DNA of 64,000 nucleotides. Source: Tretioscincus oriximinensis. Lineage: Eukaryota > Chordata > Lepidosauria > Squamata > Gymnophthalmidae. Positions 16,898 to 31,800 of this stretch are shown here, piece by piece; positions within the stretch are counted from its first letter, which is position 1; each line of letters opens with the position of its first letter. The notes under the pieces were generated by a model. It was not told the origin of the DNA. It saw only the letters and a list, made by a program, of their open reading frames with translations, and searched no databases. The stretch lies in assembly GCA_022410635.1 (NCBI GenBank), contig JAJVDF010000160.1, positions 1,437,208 to 1,501,207 of the forward strand, read 5' to 3'. A program made the position numbers and the translations under genes.

Positions 16898-19800
16898 CTG
16901 TAGTGTAGGAAAAGAAATAAACAGATGAAACAGGAAGAGCTTAAAAATGGAGATGTTTAGGTCAAGTAACGAATATAGCTTCAGTGCGCTAAGTAGCTAT
17001 TCAGAATTATACAAGCAATATTTACAAAACAGGTTTAAAAGTTTCAAAGAAGTACATAAAAACAAAAAAAGGAATTCTGGATCAGGCCACAGGCCATTTA
17101 GTCCAACATCCTGTCTCAAACAATGGCTCATCTATTGCTTATCGGCATCTCAAACAGAAGAGAAAAGCAAAAATTACACTTGCTGTCAACTCCTTGCAAA
17201 TTCTTTAGCAACGTTCTCCGTCTCTCCAACCAGGAGACAATACCAAGGCATCCATTCTAATAGACATTAATATACTAGATATATTGTAATATAAAGTTCT
17301 GAATGTTAAAAAAAATGCCCTATAAAAGTGAAGTTGCCAGATATTGTATAGGCAAAAAGTTGCAGGATTTTTTGTTTAAGACCAAAAGAAGCATGCTGCT
17401 GAATTAAACCAAAAAAAATTCTATAGTTCAACCCCTTGTTTTCTAATAAGTGCCAACAGAAAATCTATACTGTACATGTTCAGACGTCTGGTGAAGATGC
17501 ACCTGTCCACCTTCACCTTCAGCTGAGCCNAAAAAATCCCCTCTCTTTGAAGACACTATTCTGTTTTTGACTGATCTGTTTTATGATCTACCCCAAGGCC
17601 TTCTGGTATAGGGTGGAATAAAAATGCCCCAAAGTGCCTCTCAGGATTTAGTATCAAGAGATATGCTGGATGCCTTTGAAGAAAAGAAAAAGAAACTCAC
17701 ATACCAAGAATCTAAGACCATGGAATAAGGCAGAAACAAAAGATTCCAATCAGATGGAACCCCATGATGTCACCAACTGAAGTTTACCAAATGCTGCTTG
17801 TGGAACGCAATTCACATTTCATACTATTGGCTTAATATGCCCAAAGCAGGATAGGAAAAACCAAGATTGTCTTTCATTCCTATCAGGTTTGGAAGCAACT
17901 AANTGTATTTCAAAGTGCACTTCTTCCACTATAAGGAAGTCAAGAGATCAGCCATCAAAACATCTCTTTCTTGGATGGCTCTGCTCAAATGAAAGAAGTA
18001 TCAGAGAATACACTGAAAATTCTCCTATATGAGAGAAACAACCTCTCTCTTAAAAGACAGAGCCACGAGAACAACTGTGATAACTCGATTTTGGTGACAG
18101 AAAATTACAATATGGTACTAACCTGCAGGACGCCGGGTTAGATTAAGGCAATCTGCATGATACACCTTTGGACAGCCCGGCCTCTTACAAGAAACCAGTT
18201 GCCCACCATCCCCACAACTGAAACATTCGTCTTCTCGTTCCTTCATTATTTCTGCTTGGGACTTGCGCTTCCCGTGACGCCTTTTCAACTTCTTGGACTT
18301 TTCTTCTGAGGCAGGTGGCTGGTTCTGGAAGCAGAACAATTCCAGTGCACAATTGTTCAAAGGAAACAAACTCCCTGCCCCACGATTGAAAAGTTCAGTG
18401 GAAAAAGAAGCTATATTCATAACCACACCCTGAAATTGTGTTTTCCTGTATTAATCTATGAAAGTAGGAGACACTTCCTTTGTTGCAAAACTTCTTTTAT
18501 TGCTGATCTAACCAGACTAGTTTTGTTTTTGCCTGCAACACCCATTACAGGAGACAAGTATACTCTGCCCTTTCCGGGAAAAGTATGTAGATGATTATAA
18601 CTCAGGATTTTGCATAGGTCTTCCTCGGAGATGCTTTTGTTCTGTATTTTTAAAAAAAACTTTCGGGTTAATGATATAAAAATGGTATTTTAAAGCTGTG
18701 CACTAATTAACTGCAAAGCATTATGTCATGTACATTTCTTGCAAAATAAATTAAAACAAATTCCAACAAACCAAGTAGTTAAATGATATCAGCACAATTC
18801 AAAAGTCAGTTGAAGTAAAAGATGCTGTACCTTTGGCCGCACGCCAAGGAATCCACTGCAGTTTGGAGCACCACATTTACAAACAGTTTTGCCATTCCCC
18901 AAGCACTCCAGATTGTAGTTGAAAGTCAGTTCAGTCCCTGGGAAACAAAAATGTCAATGAGGCTCCACTAGAATTGTGACAAATGTCTAAACTTGAAGTT
19001 CTGATCCAATTAGAAATTCACACTTTCTTTTTTTTTTAAGTGCTGTTAAGAAAATCTTATTTTTTGATTTGGTTAATGGACATATACAAAATTGGAGATT
19101 TACTTAAACAGTCTCATATTTGCTGTTTCTAGAGCATAAAGTATAAAGTAGTGTGGTCTAAAAAAATTTTTATAAGTAATTATTAGCCCACTGGTGGTTC
19201 ATTGTTGCCACTGATGAATGAAGTTAGGCCTTCGTACATCCCTGTCACTTCATAGCAATGGTCCAAATTGAGCTATAACACCATGAGCTATTAAAATCAT
19301 GACATTCCATGTCCACAGATAACTGGAGTTGGTATGCTAGAAGTTAAGCATGCACTTGCAACACCAATTTCATCTTGCCACAGCTCCATTGAACATACTG
19401 CAACAGTTATCTAAGCCATAAACATGTCATGGATAATTGCTGCATTTACTGTGAACAGACTTGGCATTCAACAGCAGCATTACTACAAGAGATGAGTAAG
19501 AGTTACATAAGGCATCAACATCCATTTCCTATAGGCAAATCACTTTTGTTTGAAAAGAGCAACTCTTGTGAACTAGTTAGGTACAGTCATGAATTCTGGG
19601 AAATGTTGCTATGCACTACAGCTGTTCTCTACAGGCACAAGTATGTTATTTTGATAATTTTTATAACATTTAATGTAAAACCTATCCATTAGAAGTTTAT
19701 TCTGCTGCCGTGGGCCGCAAATCTAAGAATTCTAATGGCAACTTTCCTTACAGGAACTGTGGGATGTCCTTCCTCTGCAGGCATAGAAGGTTTAACCTTA

Positions 19801-22800
19801 TTTAGAAAAACTGGGTTCTTATACCCCGCTTTTCTCACCTTCCGAAGGGACTCAAAGCAGCTTACAAGGGTATTTTGCTTGAAGACAGACATTCTATCTT
19901 CCCCACCAGGCAGCGGTGGTCCCCATTTATCTACTTGCAGTCAATTGCAATTTCTTGCAATTCATGCTTTCGAATAGCTCGGTTGGCTAGAGGTGCAGGC
20001 TAGGAGAAGGTGCTCACCCCTTCCCACATTCAACACAGGGCTTTGAAACCCCATCTCCCAGATGAGAGACGGATTCCTTAGTGACTGAGCTATCTGTGCC
20101 TAGTCCCCAGACTGTCCTTTCTGTAAAGGCCAAGTNCTGGGAGGCCATGTTCTGCTTGTAGAATCCCTCATGCAACTAGTGTGAACAAACTGTTAAGACT
20201 AAATGAGGCATATTTCTCATGTACTTTTCTTTCATCTCCTTTCTTTTTAAGCTTCTTTGTCTTCTTTATCTGATCACTCCCTTATCATCTTTCTACTGAT
20301 CTCCTCTTCACTCTCCTATCAGGTGCAGGGAGATCTCTCTCATCAATTGCATGCATGTCAAACTACTGTCACCCAATCCAGATTAGAAGGAACGCAGCTG
20401 TGATGTACAAGGATCAGCACGTTCTCTTATCACTATCTTATGACAGTCATAAAGAAGTCTTTGATTTTTCAACATTGTCATTTGAAACTGAACTCTGCAA
20501 AGCATTAATGGATGGAGCAACTTACCTGCTTTGATATTTGCAATGGCAAAAAGACCCACCCGGGTATCACCATTCACTGACCATTTCTGAGTCTCACAAT
20601 TTGGCTGGCAGCAGTGGTTCATAAACCGAGCATAATTCCCCTTTGGTCCAGCATCTATTATTCGATCCTAAAATCATACGAAAGAACTGAGCCTATTGTC
20701 TCCGACAGGAAACACACACAAAAGCAACAGATCTTATATTTTAACCTGACCATTGGTTGAAGAAACATAAGTTTTCTTCCCACTTATAGATATTGTTTTT
20801 AATTTGTCAATTTGGTATTGTTGTTCGCCCTGAAACCTTTGGGTATAGGTTTATTTATAGATAAATTAAATAAAATCAACATCAATATCCTAATTAGAGG
20901 TGGCCAATATGATATAGAATATATGAATATGCATTCTTATTTCAATAGTTTTTATTTTACAAGAGAGCCCCAAAAATAATTATTGACATCTAAAAGTCCA
21001 AGCAGACCTTATCCAATGTAAGCATATAAAAGTTGGTGATATCGTGTTCTTGAGCATGGCGAATTCTGGCCCGGCATTCTTCCTCATCTATCAGTTCTCC
21101 AACATATTCGTTCACAAATTCTCCCTAAAGGTTGTTGTAACAGGAAGAAGTGAAATACGAAGATCAACACTTTTGAATGTAAACTCAAATGAACTAAAGT
21201 TGGGAAAGGGAGAAAGAGGCCTAAAAATGTGCCAATTGAAAAATGTAATTGTGTGACCATATTCCACCAGCTCCTAGATGGACTTCTTCTACAGACAATT
21301 AATACTACTTCTTTAAAATGAAGGCGGAAATCCGTCTAGTATCGAGGTCAGGAAAAAGCAGCAATGCAGTTCAGCAAAGATGTAAAAGGAGCCTTATGGT
21401 CATGCAAACCAAAGCATCAGCAGATCTATGAAATGGCTGCAGAATGCAATTGTTCCAACATAAGAACATAAGAGGAGCCCTGAATCAGGCTAGAGCCCAT
21501 CTAGTCCAACATTCTGTCTTACTCAGTGGCACTTGGGCAGTCTGAAGCAGAAGAAGGCAAAATCTTCACCTGTCTCGACTCTCTGCAAATGGTATTTCAA
21601 GAGTTATGTGTGTCCCCCACCCCCAAACCCCTATTGATTTAAATCTAGCAATATAAACAACTTGGAACTAGCAAAATCTGGACATGAGATCCAAAATAAG
21701 TTTATTTGCCTTTTAGCAAACATAAAGCTTCATCTGAAAATCACGTAGATACATTTTGATTTGATCTATTTGTCATGTAAGTCAGACTAGCCAGAATGAA
21801 GGATGTTTTTATTTCTGATCAAACAACTATCCAACATTTAATGTTTAGTAACAACTCTTTGCAGACTGAAATAAGGAACAGACTCACAAATTCAGGTATG
21901 GAAAGACAAAACAGGATTTTTTCTTCTTCACTGGCATCTATATTAGTAGGCAAAAGAATCTGAGACAAAAGTGGTAGAAAAACAAAGTACAGGAACCAAC
22001 TTCCTGTCATTGGTATTTCAGAGAAAAGCACTCTCAGAAGTGCTTTATTCTGGAATATCAGAATATAGCCGAATAAGTAAGCAATATCTGGATGCTGCTT
22101 TGTGTATTCATTCCCGAAGGAAAGCTACACACTATAAAAGCTGCACTCTAATGAAAACTAAGTTTAAAATGCTGAAAGCATTGCATATTGGTAAAAACAA
22201 ACTGGCGGAAGCAATGAGGCGAAAAAGGAAAGCATACCTTTTTAATATCCCTTTTGGCTTGCAGGCCCCAGCCCCGTGCGAGGGTGCGAAAGATTTCTAC
22301 TTCAGGATACTGCCTCTTGGTGAAACACTGGTTTTGGCAGCGCTCGCCTGCTGGGCAAACGGCTGGATGACACTCATACAGGAGCATGCGATTAATGCAC
22401 TCAGAATCCAGCCCACAGGGATTTTCATCAGCAGGTTTGCAGTTACAGCGTGGAATCTCTGACAGGTCCGCAGTAAAGATCTGCACTTTGCCCACGGGGC
22501 GGTTTACCTTTAGGCAAAATATATAGTGTGATGTAAATGACATGGTGTTCTCCTTTCCAGCAGTGCTCTGTTCAAAACTGCTTATTTCAAAATATGAAGT
22601 GGGGTTCTAAACAAAAGAGCTAAAAAAATCTCCCTGCTCAACACATGAAATTCAGCTCAATGTGTACCTTTTCTATAGCAATAGGTGAGAAAACCAAGTT
22701 GTAACAGACCAATACTGCACACTATGCACACTGGTAAATCTTATAATGGTAGGTTCCAATTGCCATAAGTCTGAAAGGGATGCCCTTAATTTGATNACCC

Positions 22801-25800
22801 ATTTCAATGGTCCACAACAAGGTAAAGGTGCTCTTTGCAGATGGCAGGCAAGCAGGTGTCAAGGTGTACATTTATCACAGTGAATGAGAAGGCTATGAAC
22901 ATAATATTATATACTGCTCAAAACAAGGGAACACTTTAACATAATGTGTTCCCTTAATTGTTTTGAGTAGTATATATTACATATTTTCTGTAGGCCAATA
23001 ATTCCAGGTTAAGGTACATTAACAAAGTTATAAAACATTTAATGTACCTTAATCTGGAATTATTGGCCTATAAAACTTTGAGAAAAGTTAATTTAAAATG
23101 TGGAAATATCTCTGCAGTATGTTTTGACAGAGAGATAACGAGACAAAGTTTTACAAGAGATATACACAGTTAATGCTAACCAGCCCATGTTATTAAAGAT
23201 TATAGATTTTTAGTTTTATTAAGGCTGATGGAGGAATATGGGCCCGACACACATGAAGATACTGTGGGACTCATTCACTGCTATCATTCTCACCTTGATA
23301 TGCTTATAAGGTGGGGGCTTCTTATCGTTCTTTTTATCTTCCTGGAGCTGCCTCAGTTCTTTCTGTGCTTTCAGCTCTTCAAATCTCACAGCAGCTTCCT
23401 GCAGAGCTAAATTGAGAACATCTTTTTCTTTATATGTGAACAGGTACCCATGAATATTTCTCAAGCAGTGTTGCTGATATTAATAGAGGGAACATGGATG
23501 TGGCTACATGCAGAAAGGACCTACCACGACCATCACAATGTCCATCCCTTTCCCATTCTGCCTAACTATTTAAAAGTGGGTTGATATACAGTTTTGTTGA
23601 NTAAAGAACAAAAGTGTGCCAAATGGCAGTAAATGATCACATCCTTTTGAAAACATAAGCTTAAAACTTTGCTGGTAGTTGTTTCATACTTAAAATATTN
23701 AATGTTCAAAGGCTTCTGATTTTCTCTGACAAAGAAGAGGCATGAAGGTCCCAATCTGCTACAATCTGTCCATTATATCAAGTTACTTCTAGGGAATTTT
23801 ACTACACAATCCTATAGTTGTAAAAGCTAAAATCATTCTTCTGTGNAATACAGTTAATTTGATTTTTTTGTCTTTATATCTCAAGCTAATCACATTCCAA
23901 CCTTTATCAAGACCAATCGTCTAAAGCCAAACAAAAAAAACTTCTCTCAATTCAGATGTCACCCAGAAGCTTCATTCACATGTTGGCTTACTAACATCAT
24001 ACAGATTTCTTACTATTACTACCAGAAGACAGAAACGATTTCTTGATTGCATGCATTTGTGCTTTGTTGAACTCAAGTTGGTAAACAAAAATAATACTGT
24101 TTCCAGCTATAATTTGTTTCAAGCAAAATATGTTACTTGNCTGAAACAAAATGCTAATAACTGGAAGAAGCAAAGAATGGTTGTTTTGCAGATGGATTCC
24201 TCTGGACACATTCACCACAATTTGAGCCGGTCTTGTGGTCTTTAAAAGCTGAAACTAGTTTCTTCACATTTATAGCCAAAAATCATTCTGAAGACTTACA
24301 GGAACAGCTACTCTCTCCTCTAAATGTTCTATTTCCTATTTCCCTATCCATCTGACTGGAATTAAATAGACCTGCTTTAATCACTGTACTTTAAACCTTC
24401 AGGCTTTCCCNCCACAAAAATAGTCTGTTCAGGGACTTCTCCATGTCAGAACAAGAGACTTATGCAACCAGAAATGTAGGAGATTCCTCCAAACTCTCAG
24501 GAAATAAGTCAACCCTTAGCTTTCTTCCTAGGAATAACATTTTCCTTGTGAATTCCAGCTGATGTTTTCATCTTTTGTAAATATGAAAATCAAAATATTA
24601 ATTTTCCTAATCGTACTCTTTACCAATCCTTTTCTCTCCTAAACAAGTTGCTAAGATATGCAGACATATCTGTGACATTCACAACATAATTCTGTGACAT
24701 AGAACACTGNGATAAAGAACTCTAAATTTGCAGTTACCAGCTTTGCAATATAATTTTCTGCATCCCTGTTTTTGCTCCCTGTTTTTTAGTTTATGAAAAT
24801 ACACACTGCCAAAGCGCAGGGAAGAAACCTGAATTAAAATATCCACCTTGTGAGGATGGGGGCTTGTGCAGTCTTGGTTGTTTACTATTTGAAGCACTGA
24901 AGGTGATACCACAGAATGGCAAGGGCACAGACTTCCCATGAAATTTCACTCTGCCATGTGGCAGAAATACTAAGAGGCAATTGTGGGATCTAAGCAAGAT
25001 CTTTCATTTTCTTCTTACCATTACGAGATAGCCCATGCCACTGCTAGTCATAACTGGATTGTATAACAGAGGTAATTATTGCTTATCCACGCAGCAAAAA
25101 TTACAGCTAGAAGTCCATTCTTTCATTCACATTTGCTTTTCAGTTATAAATTTGGATTACTTCTATATTTGGGCTGTATAAATTTCAAGCCTTATTCACT
25201 TGGTATTAAGGGTAAGGGAAACAAACCCAGTAGAGTTNTCAGCGTCTGGTAAAAACNTACCTCTTCACCCAGGCTTTTGACTCTAAAATACTGTAGCTCC
25301 CTTTGCATTCTGTCCTTCCAGATAGGCTGGGTGGGATGGGGCAAGTGTGTGGACTTTTTTAATGTGTAATTTATCTTTTTAAAATTTTCTTGATCTTTTG
25401 TTACCTGCCTTGGGACTAATGTTGAAGGGCAGGATATAAATCATTGCACACATNCATACACACACATGCATACACACATACCTTTCTTATAAATGCCATC
25501 AACTCCCTTTGACATCTTGTCCTTGCTGCTCACATCTCCTTCCATGTAAGGAAAGACCCGAGCCTGATGTGTCCATAGATAATCATTTGATCCAAAGAAG
25601 AGTACTGGAAATTCACCAGTGACATGTTTCATCTTCTGAATATTGATAGGGATGTTCTTTGGGTGATAAATCTCAGCTGGCCACCACCTGGAATTGAAGG
25701 AAAGTTATCATACATTTGTTTTCTAAATTTATTTCATGCATATCAGTACTAAAGTCACAGTTACCCAAATGATAAAAGCCTACAATATTTTCTTTCTTTC

Positions 25801-28800
25801 TTCCTTTTCTTCTTTCTCCTTCCTTTCTCTACGATATTCGTATTCTTCACATCTTTCTTTATCTCCATTGTACCTTCACAACAACCCTGTAAGGCAGGGT
25901 AAACTGAGAGATTGTGAATGGCCCAAATCACCCACTGAGTGGTCTTGGCTGAGTAAGGATTCAAATTAATAAACTTTTAGGCTCTAGTTATATCACATTG
26001 TCTGTTATTATTCAGGGAGCAACCACAATTTGAGCATGAACAGAAGTAAAATCATGAGTGCTCTAATTATTCGCAATAAAATTACAAAGTAGTTTAAAAA
26101 AATCTTTATCCCTCTTCATTTTTTGGCATCCTAAAGCAGTTGACAAACAACAACAAAAAGGAAACAAGAAGNTTCCCTCCTAAGACTCTTAGGAAAATAA
26201 GATACTAAATAACATTTCAGCTAAATTGAATTAAATTAATCATAATNTGTGAAAAAGTGGAACCATCGACACTGGGAAGGCCCCAAAGAAAATGCTTGGA
26301 AGCACTGATGTCAGAAGGAAAAACAAAGGTGCTGCCACAGAGAAGGCGTAACTGCTAGTAACCACCAGGCATTATTTGGGAACCTGAAGCATCTACAACA
26401 TTCTCATGAGAACCTTGNTCATGTTTTTGTGAGTAATAATAGCAGAATAATAGAACCATGAAGCATTTTTTTAAAAATCAGAATTCACATTTTTTTCACA
26501 TTCACCTGTAGCGTCCAACTTTCACCCANACCACCTCCTTGTAGTGTGGTTTCTTGCCAGCTTTGCAGTCATTGCAATACCAGCTCCCCTCTGGCATCTC
26601 AATGTTCAGACACTCTCGGTGGAATGCAGCTGGGCAAGATTCACAGCACAAAAGACTCCCACCTGGAAAGTGATTTCTTGTTAGTACAAAAAAAGAATGA
26701 TCTAGATGCATTATAGACGTGACTCACTATAGGGAGTCCTCCTGCAATTATACAAGTATTACTTAAGTCACATCAAGCATATAAATGTCCATCTTTTTAT
26801 ACTAGAGATGTGCAAGAATGAACATTTTATGTTTGGTTTGAAACTGAAATGGACTGGTTTGTTCAACTCAAAATCAACTGGGAAGGAATGTCTGTTCAAA
26901 TGCTAAAATACAATAAATTCAAATAGTTCAATCAAATAGGTTACATTTCCATACCTCTTACCTATATTTGATTCTTGGCATTTGCAAATGTATCTGTGAA
27001 AGATGAATTTACTATATGCAATAGTAGCACATCTCAAGCAAAAGNCAATTCCCCCTCTCAATTCCTCACAAAAGGTACCTACAGATAGTATCTAGGCATT
27101 CGTTATAGTAGCCAGGGACACACTTGGCCTCTGTGAACTTGTCTAAACTCATGAATTTATCATATTTCAGTCGCTCATATCTATTTGCAATTCCTGTCTC
27201 TGGATATAATTGTATACAGTGTTTATTAGAAAACAAATCTTTTCCCCCCTGGCTCATCTTCCCTTTCAAGTTAAAATTAAAAGTCTGGGTGGTGAAAATA
27301 AAACGTGTAGTTCAGCCGGAGGTAATATTTTTACTTGTGTGTTTTGAGCAACATAGAATGTCACAGCAATATTTATCATGGGAGAATGAGAAACTTTTAG
27401 TGATGCCTCTCTATTTAGTGATATCGATATCCAAAAAGATTACCATATTCAATGTGAACTGTGTAATAACTATTACTGTTCCCCAAATCCATCATGAAAT
27501 ACTCACCTTCTGAACAAACAAAGCACCAGCTAACATTTACATGTTCATGGTTTCTGCAGCCTCTTCGAGGGGTAAAATGATTAGGGCAAATCATGCTGTT
27601 GGAAGCAAGAATTTCTGTTCCAGCAGCAAGGCAGAAGTCATTTGAGTGACATGCAACAGGGCAACGGACACACCGAATCAAGCGACCTAACAAAGAAACA
27701 TGTTGGAATTACAATTTTAAAAATACATGGAAACAAATCAAGTTCAAAAATCAAGTTAAAATGCAGTGTCTTATCTTTAAATNATTATTTAAATTATTAC
27801 TTCAAAGCCACTATTAAAAGACAAGTTAAAACAATAAATTACAGTGCCTGAAAAAGGTGAAGTTGATTCTTCACCCAAGGACTAAGGTAGGGAAGTGTGC
27901 CTTCACCATACTTCTGAATGCATATAGAGAAGGTAGCTTATGCACATCCAAAGCTTATGCAAAACATAAGAGCTGTAGCACCTCTTGCCAAATTGGCCAC
28001 CAAAGTGGTCTGAAAATTAGGTACACAGGAACACTGAATTTGGTGTATAGCAGTTAGGGAAAGCAGAAAAAGACTCTCAGATCTTAGTCTCTGCATGCTG
28101 AAGGCTCACCTGGAAGGCTACCCAGAATGCTCCCTAACTAATTTGAAGGTACTTGAAGGATGAAATTCTGGGGGCCACTAAGAGGGCTATCATTTCACTT
28201 CTTTTAAGAATTATATAATGTGAGAATACAAAGTCAGAGGATTTTCCATTCTTGTTGCCAGAGGTGCCATCTGTTTCCATACTGTGCTACACCTTTCTAG
28301 AAAAGTGCCAGAAATGAGATGGGGAGGGGGAGACATAAGCGCCCAATTCCTTGACTGCAACAGGAAATTCTGTAAGTTTGTCTTGGACAAGCTGATTGTG
28401 TTTTCTCTGCTATCAGAATGAAGACATTGTGATCACAGGTGGGGTGAAAAATCTGCCTAAAAAGACATTCATGTTGGCACAAGACACTCCCTCACTAACT
28501 TCACTTAAGCCTGATTAGCAGGCCAGATGGCAACCACCATATGGTCGATTATGGAAAAAACATCAAAATAATTGTGGTCCTCAAGAATTTCCATTCTGTC
28601 TTCAAGTGACAGGTGTCTAGAAAAGTTCAACAGTGTGTGACTATATTGTGTATAGAAGATTCAGTTCACCAGATCTAACAGCAAAATTCCAGGCTTCTAA
28701 TCTCCAGTTTTGTCTTTTTCAGTCCAAAGGAGAAGTCAGTTACTCAGGTTGGCCTTTAATCCCTCATACTGTCAAGACACATCCATATCCTGTTCCTATT

Positions 28801-31800
28801 CACCAATGAGTGAGAAATGCAGGAGAGGTTTCCCAGATTGATGGCAATAAACGTCAATAAACATCAAGTGAGTATGCATATGTATCAAGTAAGTGTGTTT
28901 CTAGTCGCTTCTAGGAAGTGACCCTAGGAAACAACCTGGCATTCTTCAAGCTTTTCTCCTGCTTCAAGAAAGCAGATGGGAAACTGCTATTCAGTGTTGC
29001 CACAATTGAAAACNTTCTTCTATTATAGGCATCCATTTGTCTTCTGGTCCAAGATTAATAAACACTTATAATAAACAATTTACTTGTTCTGGTCTATTAC
29101 TGTACCTTTAGAAGCAGAGGCATTCGCTGGGTTGGCTGCGTGGCATGTCATACAGACGTGCAAAGAGCATCGGAAGCCCTTATTCTGCATGACCGTTGGG
29201 GGGTACTTCTGAACGCACTCCTCATGATAGTATTTCCCACACAAAGGAAGCAAGCAGCGCTTCACATTTTCTCCACTACTTTTGCATACGAAACATGTGT
29301 GGACCCCTAAAGGAAAGAGCAGCAAAGCATATGAAAAGAGCTCTAGCAACACCCAAAGAGGAAGAGATCTGAAAAACAGCCCAGCAGAACACCATTCAAG
29401 GAGCAGAGTGGCTCCAGTTTGGTTGAAAACACAGCCATCATGTTCCACAGAGAAATTNGTTTTCAGCAAGTTCAGCATTTGAAAGAAACACAAAAACGTA
29501 TTACCAGTACTATACCTGTGGAACACTCAGTGCAGATGAACTTGCCCTTTGGCATTTCTGAGAGCCCGAGGCACTGCAGGTGGAACGCCCCACAGCACTG
29601 AGCTTCACACAGCAACAACTCACCAGGCTTTTCACAGATCTACAAGTAAAGCACACAGAACGTTAGGCAGGGTGTGAATAAGTCCTTGTTTAAGGGTCTT
29701 CCCTTCCACGTGTTGGTGCAGTCTAGGCCAGCTCCTANTGTACTTGCAGATCCCATACAATGTCCACCCAGTTGCAGCTTCTAATGTCTCTCCAGCTACA
29801 ACTTCTTTCTGAAACATCTTACAAGAACATTTTCATGGCACTCAAATGCTCAAAAACCTTCATGTNTATTCTATGTCAACATACAGAAACAATATTTCAC
29901 TCCTTTATCATGCACACAATTCTTGATTACTTTTAAACATTGAANCATTAGCAGACAGCAAGCACCAATATTGGAATTATGAAGTTGTATTTGCAGACAT
30001 TTACTAAAGGCAGGAGAGAAACAAAAGCAGAAAAAACAGCATACAAACTCTACAGTTGATCAAATCTCTACCCACAGTGTAGTGAATATCTCAGATTTCT
30101 ACCTGGCACACATTCTCCTTCAAAGCTGCTCCGCCTCCTCGTTCCCCTTGCATCCTTTTGGATGAAGGCACTCCAGGGTCATTTTCAGGTGCTTCCTCTG
30201 CTTCCTTGGAGCTCCCTGGTGTCCCCTGATTAGGCTTATCTCTCTTTTAAAAGAGGAAATCAAGAATGTCAAGAGTCAGAACTCCGTCAGNAATCCAGTA
30301 GTCTCTCTTTGGGACTGCCGTTAGTTTGGCTACAAAACAGAGACGTTCTGCCAACCTGCTTGCTGAGCTGCACGTGACACCTCTAGCCCTAATTATCCTG
30401 ACTGCAGAAGGCACTTCGCGCTGTGCTGCTAACTCTCTTCATACTGCTCCACTTTTAAGGCTTGGCTGAGGGAAAGAAACATCCTGAACTTTAATATAAG
30501 GCATTCAACAGAACGCATTCATCTGCAACAACTATACTTCTACAATTCTTCCCAAAAGCCTGACACACAACACAAATAAGCATGTTCAAGAAAGTAGGCT
30601 CAATTTTCACGTGCCTTTGTGTTNAAACTGAATACCATTTAAACTCTACGTTAGAATTAAGATTGTAGAGGGTTATAGAGGGCACTAAATTTTGCTTTTC
30701 TATTCTGCTTCCAAACTGACCAGTTGCTATTCAATCAGATCACAGGAATGAGTCAACAACTTTGTTTTTTAAAATAAAATTTTATATTAAATGTATTGGA
30801 AAGCAGAAAAGCCATTTCACATTAGCATTGCAGTCTAAAATCTTGAGCAAAATATGTCGAGTGTACTTTTCACTTCAGGATTAAATTAAGCAATATTTAT
30901 CAGACTACGATGGAAACATATATTAGGGGGTCTTTCAAATATCAAAAACAAATTTCTAGTAAAATGCAGTGGACTGCAACATGGATTCAACAGTAAAGGT
31001 AAAACTGGTCCAACACAATTACTAGGATACACTGAAGNTTAATGTATCCCTTTAAAAAAATTGTTCCTATTTTAGAGCAACGTAAAATTTTTGGGCAATA
31101 CTATTCTGTTGAACGTTGTGTTCGCATTTATACTGAGAGTATTTTCCCTTAATGGACATTTGAAAGAAAAATAGTCAAGCATACTGTTTCACACAGTAAC
31201 AGATGGTAAAGCTTTACTCTACCTCTGTATCTGGAGTTTCTCCCTGTACTTTTTCACTCTTTTCCTTTCTATATGGAGCGGTTGCATAACCACGTCGCTG
31301 CCGTTTTCTCCTCCTTTGTTTCCCAGGAGCTTTTTCAGCNACTGCAGCAAGAAGACCATAAAGGAAGTAATTAGATTTTGAGATACGGAAGACATTTTCA
31401 ATATTTAGAATGAAATGAAGGCAGATGCTTTTTTTTAAAAAAAATCAAAAACACAGTACCCCAAAGCTTCTTGCAGAAATTCAGAAAAAACTGTGATCAG
31501 AATTTGGATCTCATTTATAATAAATTATAAGCATCCATGCAGGAGATCAACATCTACTGAAAGGAATAAAACCAAATAATTCTAGGCACTCCATTGGGCA
31601 AAGCAGCTGTCATCTAAGAAGCTGCCTCAGTGAACAATCAGCTGAAAATTTAAGAAGTCGTGTCAAAAGAGACTTTGGGTCTTCTACATTATTTTATTAT
31701 TTCACAATTGGTCATATCATTGCCTATTAGCAGGGGTGGGGGTTACTTCAGAATCTATTGCACCAATCGATATTTCAACTACTAAGATTTTTTATTATTA

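Noticed and set aside
20041..20102. tRNA gene on the minus strand
   Set aside because: The A and B boxes are present, but the cloverleaf is degenerate and a SINE body and tail follow; a second dispersed copy exists.
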